A stretch of 64,000 nucleotides of DNA from NCBI RefSeq assembly GCF_002973595.1, contig NZ_PVEO01000005.1:124001-188000 (forward strand), given 5' to 3'. This document shows, piece after piece, positions 1 to 8,248 of this stretch. Source of the DNA: Jejuia pallidilutea. Its GTDB lineage: Bacteria > Bacteroidota > Bacteroidia > Flavobacteriales > Flavobacteriaceae. A program made the position numbers and the translations under genes. The notes under the pieces were generated by a model. It searched no databases. It had not been told where the DNA came from and saw only the letters and a program-made list of their open reading frames with translations. How positions within the stretch are numbered: the stretch's first letter is position 1; each line of letters begins with the position of its first letter.

Positions 1-335
1 TAATAAATGTGTTTTTAATTACACCACAAACTAGCGATGAACGTATTCGGTACATAGATTCTGTTTCAAACGGCTTTATTTATATGGTAAGTAGCGCAAG
101 TACTACTGGAGCACAATCTGGCTTTGGGGACGAACAAACCGCTTATTTTGAGCGTATTGGGAAAATGGATTTAAAAAACCCACAAGTTATAGGTTTTGGA
201 ATTAGCAATAATGAAACTTTTACACAAGCTACAAAATATGCAAAAGGCGCAATTATAGGGAGTGCTTTTGTGAAGCATGTTACCAAAAAAGGTGTTGATG
301 GTATTGAAGAATTTGTTAATTCAATTCTTAATTAA
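1..335 (+). CDS. trpA: Tryptophan synthase alpha subunit, C-terminal part (5' end outside the window)
   Basis: This is the last ~110 residues of TrpA, which cleaves indole-3-glycerol phosphate to indole and glyceraldehyde 3-phosphate in the last stage of tryptophan synthesis. The reading frame is open to the window edge. Recognisable family segments are [12 protein letters not shown], the loop [19 protein letters not shown] and the phosphate-binding GSAFV near the C-terminus. A full protein is about 250 residues, so over half lies upstream. The GTG at 9 is inside the gene and not a real start. The rest of the trp operon is presumably upstream. The identity is secure from conserved motifs; the true start cannot be seen. 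Confidence 0.95.
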   Translation, partial: INVFLITPQTSDERIRYIDSVSNGFIYMVSSASTTGAQSGFGDEQTAYFERIGKMDLKNPQVIGFGISNNETFTQATKYAKGAIIGSAFVKHVTKKGVDGIEEFVNSILN

Positions 336-339
336 TAAA

Positions 340-555
340 ATGAAATTACTTAACGATTGGAAACTTATTGTGTTACTATGCCTCACATTGGGTTTAGCGC
401 CTTTTTTCCCCGAACCGCACCTTTGGGGTAAACTAAAATGGATTGCTGGCGGCGCTAATAATATGCAACCTATGGATTGGTTTGATACGCTTATGCATGG
501 TTTCCCTTTCTTACTTTTAATACGCTTTGTAATTGTAAAATTTGCAAAAAAATGA
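340..555 (+). CDS. Small conserved membrane protein, 71 aa
   Basis: A short protein starting MKLLNDWK four bases after the trpA stop, so probably the last gene of the trp transcript. It has two hydrophobic segments (about residues 8-25 and 54-66) separated by a loop rich in Trp, Pro and Gly with PFFPEPHLWGK and MQPMDWFD. Similar short proteins occur in flavobacteria and, from memory, are sometimes labelled RND-transporter-like, but nothing here supports a transport function. An upstream ATG at 277 would overlap trpA and give an unlikely N-terminus, so the start at 340 is preferred. The gene looks real; its function is unknown. Confidence 0.7.
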   Translation: MKLLNDWKLIVLLCLTLGLAPFFPEPHLWGKLKWIAGGANNMQPMDWFDTLMHGFPFLLLIRFVIVKFAKK

Positions 556-697
556 ACCTTAACCTTATGATGCTGTAACTTAAAATCCTTAATAAGGCAG
601 ACATCGTTGTTATAAAAAATATTTAATCTTTCATTTAAACCTTTTTAATTTTTAATAGTCTTATTGGCTATTAATTAACACATTAAAAATTTAAAAA

Positions 698-997
698 ATG
701 AAATTAAATATTGTAAAACTAGGACTGTTAACGCTTGCGTTGTTTGCGTTTTCCTTATCAACTTCTGCTCAAGAAAAAAAGAAACCAAACCCAGAACAAG
801 TTTTTAAACGCTCTGATCTTAATAAGGACGGATCTATAACTTTAGAAGAGTTTAAAAACACAAAGCGTAAAAAAGAAGTTGCAGAAGAAGTGCTTGAAAA
901 AAGATTTAACAGAATGGATGCCGATAAAGACGGTTTAGTAACACTAGACGAGCTTAAAGCTAGTTTTGCTAAAGCTAAAAAGAAAAACAAGGACTAA
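698..997 (+). CDS. Exported EF-hand calcium-binding protein, 99 aa
   Basis: The N-terminus is a typical signal peptide (a Lys, a hydrophobic run, then cleavage near STSAQ at residue 25), so the mature protein is periplasmic or exported. Two EF-hand loops are visible: residues 40-51 (D-L-N-K-D-G-S-I-T-L-E-E) and 74-85 (D-A-D-K-D-G-L-V-T-L-D-E), each with acidic residues at positions 1, 3, 5 and 12 or equivalent. The linker and tail are very Lys-rich. It stands alone, is followed by a strong terminator, and converges on the VF530 gene. Calcium binding follows from the family motif; the biological role is unknown. Confidence 0.85.
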   Translation: MKLNIVKLGLLTLALFAFSLSTSAQEKKKPNPEQVFKRSDLNKDGSITLEEFKNTKRKKEVAEEVLEKRFNRMDADKDGLVTLDELKASFAKAKKKNKD

Positions 998-1014
998 GTT
1001 TTTTTAAAAAACAG

Positions 1015-1049
1015 AAAACCATTAATAAGCTTTTGTTAATGGTTTTTTT
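1015..1049 (+). terminator. Intrinsic terminator after the EF-hand gene
   Basis: An 11-bp perfect stem (AAAACCATTAA at 1015-1025 with TTAATGGTTTT at 1036-1046) encloses a 10-nt loop and is followed by a T run. The A-rich 5' side also gives a T run on the other strand, so it could serve the converging VF530 transcript as well. Confidence 0.8.
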
Positions 1050-1065
1050 ATACCGTAAGATAGTG

Positions 1066-1293
1066 CTAAGCATTTTTACGTTTTAACATCTTTAAATACA
1101 TAGTTTCCACCTTGGTTCTTGCCCAAGGTGTACGTCGCAAAAACTTTAAACTAGATTTCACAGAAGGATTATCTGTAAAACACTTAATTTTTACAATATA
1201 ACCCATGTATTCCCAACCGTAATGCGCTACTAAATCGTTAATAATCTGTTCAAGTTTTACACCATGAAGCGGATTGTTTGGTTGAGATTCCAT
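1066..1293 (-). CDS. VF530 family (DUF2132) small DNA-binding-like protein, 75 aa
   Basis: The sequence carries the VF530 hallmarks: [12 protein letters not shown] near the N-terminus, [11 protein letters not shown] in the middle, then [22 protein letters not shown], and a basic C-terminus. The family is short and single-domain, and its structural prototype from Vibrio fischeri is described as a putative DNA-binding fold. The ATG overlaps the stop codon of the upstream gene by one base (TAATG), so the two are translationally coupled. It is the last gene of an apparent operon with a DEAD-box helicase and a 71-aa protein. The family call is confident; the molecular function is not established here. 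Confidence 0.85.
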   Translation of the reverse strand: MESQPNNPLHGVKLEQIINDLVAHYGWEYMGYIVKIKCFTDNPSVKSSLKFLRRTPWARTKVETMYLKMLKRKNA

Positions 1294-1508
1294 TATAACT
1301 TTTCAACTAAATTTTTAATTTTTAAGGCCTTTTCAAAATGGTCCAGTTTATGGGTTTTAATCCACCAAGTGGCGGCTTCCATAAGTAGTTCTGAATTATC
1401 ATTTTTATTTTTAAAAAACGCGTAAAAAGACACACCAACATGCGCGCCTTTTGCAGCTATCTTTTTATCGCAAACTTCAATAATTTTTTCTTTTAAAACC
1501 TTCTGCAT
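1293..1508 (-). CDS. Conserved small protein (DUF6500-like), 71 aa
   Basis: A 71-residue cytosolic protein with the conserved core [36 protein letters not shown] and a mostly helical tail. I associate this pattern with the small family DUF6500, from memory. It sits five bases after the helicase stop codon and overlaps the VF530 gene by one base, so all three are almost certainly co-transcribed. A role linked to nucleic-acid metabolism can be guessed only from this neighbourhood. The protein is clearly real (conserved composition, tight packing); its function is unknown. Confidence 0.75.
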   Translation of the reverse strand: MQKVLKEKIIEVCDKKIAAKGAHVGVSFYAFFKNKNDNSELLMEAATWWIKTHKLDHFEKALKIKNLVEKL

Positions 1509-1513
1509 CTATG

Positions 1514-2794
1514 CTAATTGCGCCTATCACTATTACGCTTAGGACGTCTAGACTTATTGTTTCGGTTAGAGTTTCTATTAGAGTTGCGCGAATTATTTGA
1601 ATTGCCCCGGCTTCTATTCTGTCGCCCTTGCCCTTGTTTTATTGGGACTGTAGAGGCATTAGGGTCGGGTTCAAAACCTTCAACTACTTCAACAGGCAAT
1701 TTCATTTCAATTAACTTTTCAATATCCTTTAAAAAAGTTGTTTCGTCTGCACTAACCAACGACAACGCCTCACCACTGGCTCCTGCTCTACCAGTTCTGC
1801 CAATTCTATGTACATAATCTTCAGAAATATTAGGCAATTCAAAATTAATAACATGAGGCAATAACGGAATATCCAGTCCGCGAGCTGCAATATCAGTAGC
1901 TACTAAAACCCTAATCTTTGCAGTTTTAAAGCCTGCTAAAGCTTTTGTTCTAGCGCCTTGGCTTTTATTACCATGAATAGCTGCCGCTGTTATGCCAGAC
2001 TTTACCATTTTTTCGCATAACCTATTCGCTCCGTGCTTTGTTCTTGTAAAAACCAAAACCTGTTTCCAATTACCTTCAGAAATTAACTTTATAATTAAAT
2101 CTGTCTTTTTTGCTTTGGCTACACGATAAACTTTCTGGCTTATAGCTTCAACAGTGGTGTTTTCTGGTGTGGCTTCTACCTGAATAGGATAATTTAAAAT
2201 TCCATGTGCTAACTTTTTAATATCTTTTGAAAACGTTGCAGAAAACATCAAGTTTTGACGTTTTTCAGGCATCATAGCAATTACCTTTTCAATATCCCTT
2301 AAAAAGCCCATATCCAACATTCTGTCTGCTTCATCTAAAACAAAAATCTCTACTCGCTTTAAGGATAGTAACCCTTGATTTTGCAAATCTAACAAACGCC
2401 CTGGTGTAGCCACCAAAATATCGATACCTTGGCGAATAGCTGAAGCTTGGGGCTTTTGATTAACACCGCCAAAAATTACAGCACTTCTTAAGTTTAAAAA
2501 CTCGCTATACTCCTTAACATTGGCGTATACTTGCGCTGCCAATTCTCGTGTTGGCGTTAAAATTAGTGCCCTAATGGGCCTATATTTTTCTTTTGGATTT
2601 TCTGATAGCAAATGTAAAAGCGGCAATGTAAAACCTGCGGTTTTGCCTGTTCCTGTTTGTGCCGATGCTAATACATCCTTACCTTCTAAAACCGGGGGAA
2701 TTGCTTTTTGCTGAATAGGACTTGGGGTAGTGTATCCTTTTTTGCTAACTGCTTTTAGCAAGGCTTCGGACAAGCCTAAAGATTGAAATGACAT
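1514..2794 (-). CDS. DEAD-box ATP-dependent RNA helicase, RhlE-like, 426 aa
   Basis: All core helicase motifs are present in order: the Q motif region around YTTPSPIQ (21-28), motif I AQTGTGKT (45-52), Ia PTRELA (81-86), TPGR (130-133), DEAD (154-157), SAT (185-187), [12 protein letters not shown] (248-259), DIAARGLD (301-308) and HRIGRTGR (329-336). After about residue 385 comes a low-complexity basic tail of Asn, Arg and Ser, typical of RhlE-type enzymes that bind RNA through the tail. Such helicases remodel RNA during ribosome assembly and cold adaptation. It heads an operon with the 71-aa and VF530 proteins. The symbol rhlE is plausible, but paralogues are common in flavobacteria, so none is assigned. 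Confidence 0.93.
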   Translation of the reverse strand: MSFQSLGLSEALLKAVSKKGYTTPSPIQQKAIPPVLEGKDVLASAQTGTGKTAGFTLPLLHLLSENPKEKYRPIRALILTPTRELAAQVYANVKEYSEFLNLRSAVIFGGVNQKPQASAIRQGIDILVATPGRLLDLQNQGLLSLKRVEIFVLDEADRMLDMGFLRDIEKVIAMMPEKRQNLMFSATFSKDIKKLAHGILNYPIQVEATPENTTVEAISQKVYRVAKAKKTDLIIKLISEGNWKQVLVFTRTKHGANRLCEKMVKSGITAAAIHGNKSQGARTKALAGFKTAKIRVLVATDIAARGLDIPLLPHVINFELPNISEDYVHRIGRTGRAGASGEALSLVSADETTFLKDIEKLIEMKLPVEVVEGFEPDPNASTVPIKQGQGRQNRSRGNSNNSRNSNRNSNRNNKSRRPKRNSDRRN

Positions 2795-3064
2795 AAATAG
2801 TGTTTAGTAAACCCAATATTGGGCATTAATGAGATTATAAACTGCTATGAATTCAATCTCTATATTATTAAAGCTGCGAAGGTACACCTATTTATCTAGC
2901 TAATTTTTAAAATCTGCTTAAAAAAACTTTTGGTATTGCAGCACTCTAAAATCGAACGTAGTGAATTTTGGGTTTTTAGCTTTTAATGTTTTATATAGAG
3001 GAATACTTCCTATAGCTCTATTTGCCGAACCTGATGGTGATGTTAAAGACACTGTTTTTATTTT

Positions 3065-3607
3065 TCATGTTGATTGGGTAGCTAGTTTCGTTTTACTTGC
3101 AATAACCGGTAATTTAAATTCGTGCAAACGTGGTATTTCATTATTAAGCAATTTCAATTTTAAATTATATGTTTTTAATTGCTTTCTAAAAAAATATTCT
3201 GGTCCGTTTTTACTATTGCCTACTGTAAATAGTAAGGTATTAATATTTGGATATTGTGCTATGTAGCCAATTAAATCTCTAAGTTTAACGTTTTGCATGC
3301 CTAAATCGGATGCATCAATTTTTTCGCGTTCGCAACTTGCTACAATATCACAAATACCTATTTTGTGTTGATTTAAAAATTGCTTTCGTTGGGTAATAGC
3401 AGCTTTAGAATTATCAAAGCGCAAATTTAAATTGTAAATCTTATCTATAAATAACCACAAGGAATTATGATAACTGCCGTAGCAAAAATCTACATCCAGC
3501 TCTAAAAGTGCTCCAGTTGAAAATCGTGGTGGCGGTAAGGTTCCTACAATTAGTTTAGTTGTATTGTAGTTAATATATGGCGGATATGGATGATTATGGA
3601 TAAACAA
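3065..3607 (-). CDS. Uracil-DNA glycosylase superfamily-like protein, 180 aa
   Basis: The N-terminal part (KLIVGTLPPPRFS, about residues 18-30) resembles the first motif of the UDG superfamily (G-x-x-P). It is followed by FCYGSYHNSLW, like the substrate-pocket segment of hypoxanthine and mismatch glycosylases. A hydrophobic strand NTLLFTVGNS and a late LPVIAS segment may correspond to the distal half, but the canonical second motif with its His is not obvious. If this is right, the protein removes damaged bases from DNA. The gene is isolated, with no operon partner. The superfamily is inferred from motif spacing only and the substrate is unknown. Confidence 0.5.
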   Translation of the reverse strand: MFIHNHPYPPYINYNTTKLIVGTLPPPRFSTGALLELDVDFCYGSYHNSLWLFIDKIYNLNLRFDNSKAAITQRKQFLNQHKIGICDIVASCEREKIDASDLGMQNVKLRDLIGYIAQYPNINTLLFTVGNSKNGPEYFFRKQLKTYNLKLKLLNNEIPRLHEFKLPVIASKTKLATQST

Positions 3608-3699
3608 ATACTTGGCTTTTTGTTTTTAAATGATTATATTATTGGATCTTAAATTTATTAGATTTCTACCTAGGTGGAACTAAAAAATACTATAATTTT

Positions 3700-3834
3700 A
3701 TGGGAAAAGGTGATAAAAAAACAAAACGTGGCAAAATTTACAGAGGTACTTTTGGTGTTCGTAGACCAAGAATTAAGAAAAAAGTTAGCGCTGAACAAAA
3801 AATAAGCGTTGGCAATAAAGCCAAAGCAAAATAA
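3700..3834 (+). CDS. 30S ribosomal protein THX, 44 aa
   Basis: A 45-codon frame translates to a very basic protein beginning MGKGDKKTKRGKIYRGTFGV and continuing RRPRIKKK, then a short Ala/Lys tail. The MGKGDKKTKRGKI start and the GxxRP segment are diagnostic of ribosomal protein THX (Thx), a small protein that in Thermus sits in the head of the 30S subunit and is also found in Bacteroidota. It lies between two minus-strand genes, and its stop codon abuts the stop of the converging TPR gene. It is below usual length cut-offs and easily missed. Identification is by motif and is strong. Confidence 0.9.
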   Translation: MGKGDKKTKRGKIYRGTFGVRRPRIKKKVSAEQKISVGNKAKAK

Positions 3835-4557
3835 CTATAAGCTCTCTAGTAGCTTTTTTGCGTCTGCTATTGTAGCGCCATATATTTTTTTATTGGGTTT
3901 GGTCATGTATTGGCCTTCCGAAATTAAAGACTCTAGTATGCTTTGGGCTTCTACTTTTTTATTAATATTTAATAAAAATTGCGCGTATACCAAGCGCTCG
4001 TTATAAAACGAAAAGCGCACATCTATAGCCTTTAAATTTTCTTCGGCTTCTTCTAACTTTCCTTCTCTTTCCAGTGCTAAGCCATATAAAAATTGAGTTC
4101 GGGATTTTACAAACTCGGGGTGCGATTTTATATGTTCTGCATGGGTTACCACACTTTTATAATCTTCAATTTTAGTAAAGGCTTCTATCATGTTTTTAAT
4201 AACATAGAAGTCGTTTTGAAAATTACCTTCTAAAGCATCCTTGTAATGTTTTAAGGCTTTTTCATTATCTCCTATTTCTAAATAAGCATCTGCAAGATTA
4301 ACTCTGTTTTGGTAAGTTTCTGAAAACTCTAATTTCTTTTCTAAATCCCTTATCTTTTTGGTAGGGTTTATAATATTTGTAATTCCAGAGGTAATTTTGT
4401 CTGCATCGCGTTTATTGTATACTTGGGTAAGTATGTAAATAACACTTCCTAGCAGAGGAATGAAGAATATTAGAAATATCCAGTAATACGGATTTCTATG
4501 TTTTATAACGTGATAGATACAAAATGCCTGAAGTGCTATAATTAAGTAAAAATACAT
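3835..4557 (-). CDS. Membrane-anchored TPR protein with PLDc_N-like N-terminus, 240 aa
   Basis: The first ~47 residues form two hydrophobic helices: MYFYLIIALQAFCIYHVI, and a second ending in IPLLGSVIYIL. The sequence NPYYWIFLIFFIPLLGSVIY between and within them is the pattern of the PLDc_N (cardiolipin synthase N-terminal) domain. The rest is a soluble helical region with TPR-like repeats (e.g. ANLADAYLEIGD-type at 86-97, with KALKHYKDAL, and LALEREGKLEEAEENL). It therefore looks like an inner-membrane scaffold facing the cytoplasm, with no catalytic phospholipase part. It converges with the THX gene with no gap. The partner proteins are unknown. Confidence 0.75.
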   Translation of the reverse strand: MYFYLIIALQAFCIYHVIKHRNPYYWIFLIFFIPLLGSVIYILTQVYNKRDADKITSGITNIINPTKKIRDLEKKLEFSETYQNRVNLADAYLEIGDNEKALKHYKDALEGNFQNDFYVIKNMIEAFTKIEDYKSVVTHAEHIKSHPEFVKSRTQFLYGLALEREGKLEEAEENLKAIDVRFSFYNERLVYAQFLLNINKKVEAQSILESLISEGQYMTKPNKKIYGATIADAKKLLESL

Positions 4558-4739
4558 ATAATGTTTGTTATTTAATTATGATGTATAAACATAAGGAAAA
4601 TTCTTTGTTTTAAAATTTAATAGGTTACTTAAAAAGTACAAAAATTTTAAGGTTTAGCTAAAATACTTTAAGATGATTTTAATAAAATTTAGCGCAATTA
4701 TTCCTAAATTTTAATATAACATAAAATAAGAAAAAATAT

Positions 4740-4883
4740 ATGGGCTTTATTAAGGACAAGAAAAAATTTGAACGCACTAAAACACAAACAAACCCTACAA
4801 ATCCTACTGGAAACACAAACATTGATACAAACGATTTTGATATTGATGAGAAAACCATAAAAGACCAACAAAGTAAAAATTAG
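4740..4883 (+). CDS. Hypothetical small hydrophilic protein, 47 aa
   Basis: A 48-codon frame begins MGFIKDKKKFERTKTQ, then a Thr/Asn/Pro-rich stretch, then an acidic segment (DFDIDEKTIKD). It is preceded by an A-rich leader and followed within 30 bases by a clear terminator on the same strand, which suggests a real single-gene transcript. Nothing in it points to a function; composition suggests an unstructured protein. It could also be a non-coding transcript with an accidental frame. Confidence 0.45.
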   Translation: MGFIKDKKKFERTKTQTNPTNPTGNTNIDTNDFDIDEKTIKDQQSKN

Positions 4884-4912
4884 ACGAGTTGTCTAATCTA
4901 TACTTCATATGT

Positions 4913-4943
4913 ACTCGCATCTTAAAAGGTGCGAGTTTTTTTT
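4913..4943 (+). terminator. Intrinsic terminator after the 47-aa ORF
   Basis: A 10-bp stem (ACTCGCATCT at 4913-4922 with AGGTGCGAGT at 4927-4936, one G-U pair), a TAAA tetraloop and an eight-T run. It ends two bases before the stop of the converging methyltransferase gene. Confidence 0.85.
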
Positions 4944-4945
4944 GC

Positions 4946-5563
4946 TTAATAATCGGTTTTTTTACCAATAAACCTAATCACATTGGCTAAACCGTTATGG
5001 TAATCGCCTTCTTTTAGGACCGTTTCAGTTTGTTCTAAACGTATAATTTCAAAATTCTTAAACGTATGTTGTATTTCTTCTTTTGTAAATAATAGATTTG
5101 GGTTTGCAGGCCCTCCAACACTAGGGTGTTTTTCTCTGTATAACAGGTGCTCCTTACTAAAGCCCTCTAAAATAATGTAGCCGTTAGGTTTCACTAATTC
5201 TGCAAGTTGCCGATGCAGTTGCAATCTGTCTTTTGGAAAGTGAGCATAAATTAAAGCAATTACATCAAAACTATTGTGTTTAAAATTAAAATGGTGCAAC
5301 TCACCAATGGTATAACTAATTTTTGTATTGTTTTGGCTGGCCAGCGCTTCTGCTTTATTTTTACCTTCAACACTTATATCAAACGCAGTAACATTAAAAC
5401 CTTTTTGTGCAGCATAAACAGCATTTCTACCTTCACCTTCGGCTGGTAATAATATAGATCCCTGTAAGTTGTAATTATCTATTGTATCTTTAAAGAATTG
5501 GTTTGGCGCCTTTCCATAAGCAAATTTTTTTTCTTTATATCTTGAATTCCAAAACTCCTCCAT
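4946..5563 (-). CDS. Class I SAM-dependent methyltransferase, 205 aa
   Basis: The sequence WNSRYKEKKFAYGKAPN at the start and motif I ILLPAEGEGRNA (37-48), followed by FDIS (61-64), identify a TehB/thiopurine-methyltransferase-like class I methyltransferase. In the usual motif the fourth to sixth residues are DLG-C-GEGRN; here the acidic/Gly start is PAEGEGRN, a common variant in this subgroup. Later segments (FDVIALIYAHFP, LVKPNGYIILEGF) fit motifs post-II and III. It sits 22 bases downstream of yaaA on the same strand and is probably co-transcribed with it. The substrate is unknown. Confidence 0.85.
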   Translation of the reverse strand: MEEFWNSRYKEKKFAYGKAPNQFFKDTIDNYNLQGSILLPAEGEGRNAVYAAQKGFNVTAFDISVEGKNKAEALASQNNTKISYTIGELHHFNFKHNSFDVIALIYAHFPKDRLQLHRQLAELVKPNGYIILEGFSKEHLLYREKHPSVGGPANPNLLFTKEEIQHTFKNFEIIRLEQTETVLKEGDYHNGLANVIRFIGKKTDY

Positions 5564-5585
5564 GGTATTTTTTAATTACAAAAAA

Positions 5586-6344
5586 CTATCGCGTAAAAAC
5601 TAAGTCGTTACCTTTAGATAGTTCCTCGCTTAAACCGTAATCCATATAGTTAAATCCTTTTAAGTCTTCTATAGTTTGTGCATTGGTATCTACAACATAT
5701 CTCGCCATAGCACCTCGAGCCTCTTTGGCATAAAACGAAATTACTTTGTATTTACCATTTTTAAAGTCTTTAAAATTTGCTGTTATTACAGGCACTTTTA
5801 AGGCTTTTGTATCTATGGCTTTAAAGTATTCGTTGCTGGCTAAATTTAAAAAAACCTCATCGTCACCCAATTCTTTATTTAATGCTTCGGTTATATCTTT
5901 TTTCCAAAATTCATATAAATTTTTGTTTGTTCCCACAGGCATTTTTGTTCCCATTTCTAAACGGTAGGGCTGCATTAAATCTAATGGTTTTAAAAGGCCA
6001 TAAAGACCAGAAAGTATGCGAACAGAGTTCTGCAAAATATCTAGCTTTTCTTCTGGAATGGTATAAGCATCTAAACCCCGATACACATCACCGTTAAACG
6101 CATATATTGCAGGCCTTGAATTGTTGGTTGTAAATGGCAATTCCCAAGCTTGGTTACGCTCATAATTTAACTGTCCCAAAGCATCAGAAATACTCATAAG
6201 GTTCGATAAATTTTTTGCCGATTTCTTCTTTAAGAGTTTATTTAAGCGTTCAGATTGCTTTAAAAATGTAGGTTCTGTATGTTTTTGGGTTGGTAAAGCC
6301 GTTTCAAAATCCAATGATTTGGCTGGGGAAATTACTAACTTCAT
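5586..6344 (-). CDS. yaaA: Peroxide stress protein YaaA, 252 aa
   Basis: The start MKLVISPAKSLDFE, the centre AIYAFNGDVYRGLDA, SGLYGLLKPLDLMQPYRLEMG and the end KVISFYAKEARGAMARYV are the conserved blocks of the YaaA (DUF328) family. In Escherichia coli YaaA lowers intracellular free iron during hydrogen peroxide stress. Length matches the family (~250 aa). A TAATTTTG box lies upstream at 6386-6393 on the same strand. The methyltransferase follows directly. Confidence 0.93.
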   Translation of the reverse strand: MKLVISPAKSLDFETALPTQKHTEPTFLKQSERLNKLLKKKSAKNLSNLMSISDALGQLNYERNQAWELPFTTNNSRPAIYAFNGDVYRGLDAYTIPEEKLDILQNSVRILSGLYGLLKPLDLMQPYRLEMGTKMPVGTNKNLYEFWKKDITEALNKELGDDEVFLNLASNEYFKAIDTKALKVPVITANFKDFKNGKYKVISFYAKEARGAMARYVVDTNAQTIEDLKGFNYMDYGLSEELSKGNDLVFTR

Positions 6345-6385
6345 TTTCTGTATGTTTTAAATTTTGTCGTCCCTTTTAATACCTT

Positions 6386-6393
6386 CAAAATTA
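6386..6393 (-). promoter_or_regulatory. Candidate -7 box for yaaA
   Basis: The minus strand reads TAATTTTG, a perfect match to the Bacteroidota -7 consensus TAnnTTTG, 42 bases upstream of the yaaA start. No clear TTG -33 box is seen, so confidence is limited. Confidence 0.4.
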
Positions 6394-6456
6394 CAACTCA
6401 TTTTTTGTATTTAAAATCTAAGTGTAATATTATTTACAATGAAGTTATAAGTGTAA

Positions 6457-6487
6457 TTGATACTTAGCCCGTTTTATATTAGATTTG
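6457..6487 (+). promoter_or_regulatory. Bacteroidota-type promoter for the racemase-like gene
   Basis: TTG at 6457-6459 and TAGATTTG at 6480-6487, separated by 20 bases, match the TTG-N17-23-TAnnTTTG consensus. The -7 box ends 24 bases before the ATG at 6512. Confidence 0.65.
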
Positions 6488-6511
6488 CTTATTCACCTAA
6501 TTAAAACTTAA

Positions 6512-7129
6512 ATGATTGCATTTTTACATACAAATAAAGCACATAAAGAAACGTTTGAAACTTTAGTAAGACAACATAATGCAACTATTGAAATTAAACA
6601 TTACGTTAATAAAGACATACTGGATAATGCACTTTTAAATGGAAAAACCGATACACATCAATTCAATAAAGACATTGAAGAAATTAGAAAAGATAAGCCT
6701 TCCCTTATAATTTGCACATGTTCTACTTATGGTGCCGAAAGCGATAAGCACAACGATGTTTTTAGAATTGATAAACCTGTTATTGAATTTTTAGTAACCA
6801 ATTACACCAAAATAGGTTTGGTATACACTGCAAATTCTACAAAAACGGTAAGTGAGGATTTAATGCTGCACATTGCGGCTAAAAAGGACACACCCATAGA
6901 AGTTGTTTCTTGTGATTGCTCAGAATATTGGTCGTTTTTTGAAGCTGGAGATTTTAAAAATTACGAAAAAGGGATAGCCAAAAACATAAAAGAAATGGCA
7001 CATTTAGTAGATGTATTTTTTCTAGCACAGGCCTCAATGGCTGGTACCACAAAACATTTAAGCATGCTAGATAAAGAAGTATTTACAAGCCCTGAATTTG
7101 GAATTAAAGCGTTGCTAAAAAACATATAG
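6512..7129 (+). CDS. Asp/Glu racemase-superfamily-like protein, 205 aa
   Basis: A cytosolic protein with ICTCSTYG at 67-74 and LAQASMAG at 171-178, resembling the two active-site segments of the Asp/Glu/hydantoin racemase superfamily, in which each contributes a catalytic Cys. Here the first site keeps Cys (C68, C70) but the second has no Cys (Ala-Gln-Ala-Ser), and another Cys pair lies at 134 and 136 (SCDCSEYW). It may be a decarboxylase-like or non-racemase member. It is a single gene with its own promoter. The superfamily call is by motif only; the substrate is unknown. Confidence 0.5.
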   Translation: MIAFLHTNKAHKETFETLVRQHNATIEIKHYVNKDILDNALLNGKTDTHQFNKDIEEIRKDKPSLIICTCSTYGAESDKHNDVFRIDKPVIEFLVTNYTKIGLVYTANSTKTVSEDLMLHIAAKKDTPIEVVSCDCSEYWSFFEAGDFKNYEKGIAKNIKEMAHLVDVFFLAQASMAGTTKHLSMLDKEVFTSPEFGIKALLKNI

Positions 7130-7159
7130 ATTGTGCTGAATTTTCCAAAACGTGCACAA

Positions 7160-7246
7160 TGCCATTTTTGTTATTCAGAACAAAGTAAAGAACCTATTAA
7201 TAAATCAAGATTCCTCGATGCCTCGGAATAACAAAAATATGGTTTT
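7160..7246. repeat. Palindromic intergenic repeat (TCATTCAGAAC family, full copy)
   Basis: The segment has inverted ends (TTTTTGTTATTC near 7167 and GGAATAACAAAAA near 7226). It contains ATTCAGAACAAAGTAAAGAA, which closely matches the reverse complement of the sequence at 43853-43876 inside the end of the MetH N-module gene. It also contains GATTCCTCGATGCCTCGG. It looks like a dispersed imperfect palindrome made of two related half-units. No coding function is seen. Confidence 0.5.
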
Positions 7247-7297
7247 AGGTTTATAACAAATTACAGATATACAATAGATTTTTAACAAAAACGAGTA

Positions 7298-8248
7298 TTA
7301 GAGCGCTAAAACCTTTTCTTTTTGATCTCTAAAAGCCTTAATTTTTGGCAGTTGTGAAATGGCAATTTCTATCTGCTCTAGCGCCTCTTTCTTATTATTT
7401 TTATGTGTATGAATTTGTGCCAAACGGTAGTGCGCCCAAGCCTTGGGCACACCATCTTCAGGAGCGTAATTGGCAATATAAGTGTGTAAACATTGCTCGC
7501 CTTTATCTAATGCGATGTTGTACTCTGCTGCCACTTTACCAATTTGGTAATGCAATGCATTGCGCTGATGTTTTTTGTGGGCTTCCTCTATGGTTTTTAT
7601 AGCATTTTCTGGCTGGTTTTTCTTTTCGTAAAACTTGGTAAGCTTATCAAAACACGTTAAGGAGCCTCCTTCTTTAATAGCCATTTTATAATACTTTTCG
7701 GCAAGTTGGGGTTCATCATCATATTCATAAATATACCCTTTAGCCAAATAACCATCTACTTTAGAAAGCGCCTGTAATTCCTCGGCATATTTAAGCGATT
7801 TGCTTTTACTACCACCAAAAATCCCTGGAAGTTGCATGTAAAGTTCAACCAAGGCCCAACGCGCTTCTATGTGTGTTTTATCTAATTCTGCCGCTTTAAT
7901 AAATGATGATTTAATATCACCTATAAAACCAACTGCTTTTAATTTGTTTTCTAACGCTTTCATACCCAAAACACCACCATATTTGTAATGGTAATTAGCT
8001 ATGTTGGGTTTAGTATCAACTAATTTTTTATACGCATCTATAGCCTCGTTCCATTTTTTCTGGTGCCCGTATGCATCACCCAAAAGTTCTGTAGCTTTTA
8101 AATTTTCTGGATGGGTTTCTAATACCGACTTAATCAATGTTTCGGCCTTTAAAAACTCTTTTTTTTCAAAAAGTGCCTCTACCCCATCTAGAGATTGCTG
8201 CGAGAAACACAGCATTGGATATAGTAAAAATAAAAATAGGCGTTTCAT
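7298..8248 (-). CDS. Exported TPR-repeat protein, 316 aa
   Basis: Starting at MKRLFLFLLYPMLCFSQQ, the protein has a signal peptide with probable cleavage after CFSQ or FSQQ. An upstream in-frame start (8386) would add 46 residues that bury this signal, so 8248 is chosen. The rest is a run of TPR-like helical pairs: AETLIKSVLETHPENLKATELLGDAY-type units, WNEAIDAYKKLVDTKPN, AEKYYKMAIKEG and NAIKTIEEAHKKH. It is probably a periplasmic scaffold. It is divergently placed from the alpha-2-macroglobulin gene and could share its envelope role, but there is no direct evidence. Confidence 0.75.
   Translation of the reverse strand: MKRLFLFLLYPMLCFSQQSLDGVEALFEKKEFLKAETLIKSVLETHPENLKATELLGDAYGHQKKWNEAIDAYKKLVDTKPNIANYHYKYGGVLGMKALENKLKAVGFIGDIKSSFIKAAELDKTHIEARWALVELYMQLPGIFGGSKSKSLKYAEELQALSKVDGYLAKGYIYEYDDEPQLAEKYYKMAIKEGGSLTCFDKLTKFYEKKNQPENAIKTIEEAHKKHQRNALHYQIGKVAAEYNIALDKGEQCLHTYIANYAPEDGVPKAWAHYRLAQIHTHKNNKKEALEQIEIAISQLPKIKAFRDQKEKVLAL

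Noticed and set aside
2961-3266. Open frame on the plus strand opposite the UDG-like gene
   Set aside because: It runs antisense to a frame with recognisable motifs and has no start context or homology of its own.
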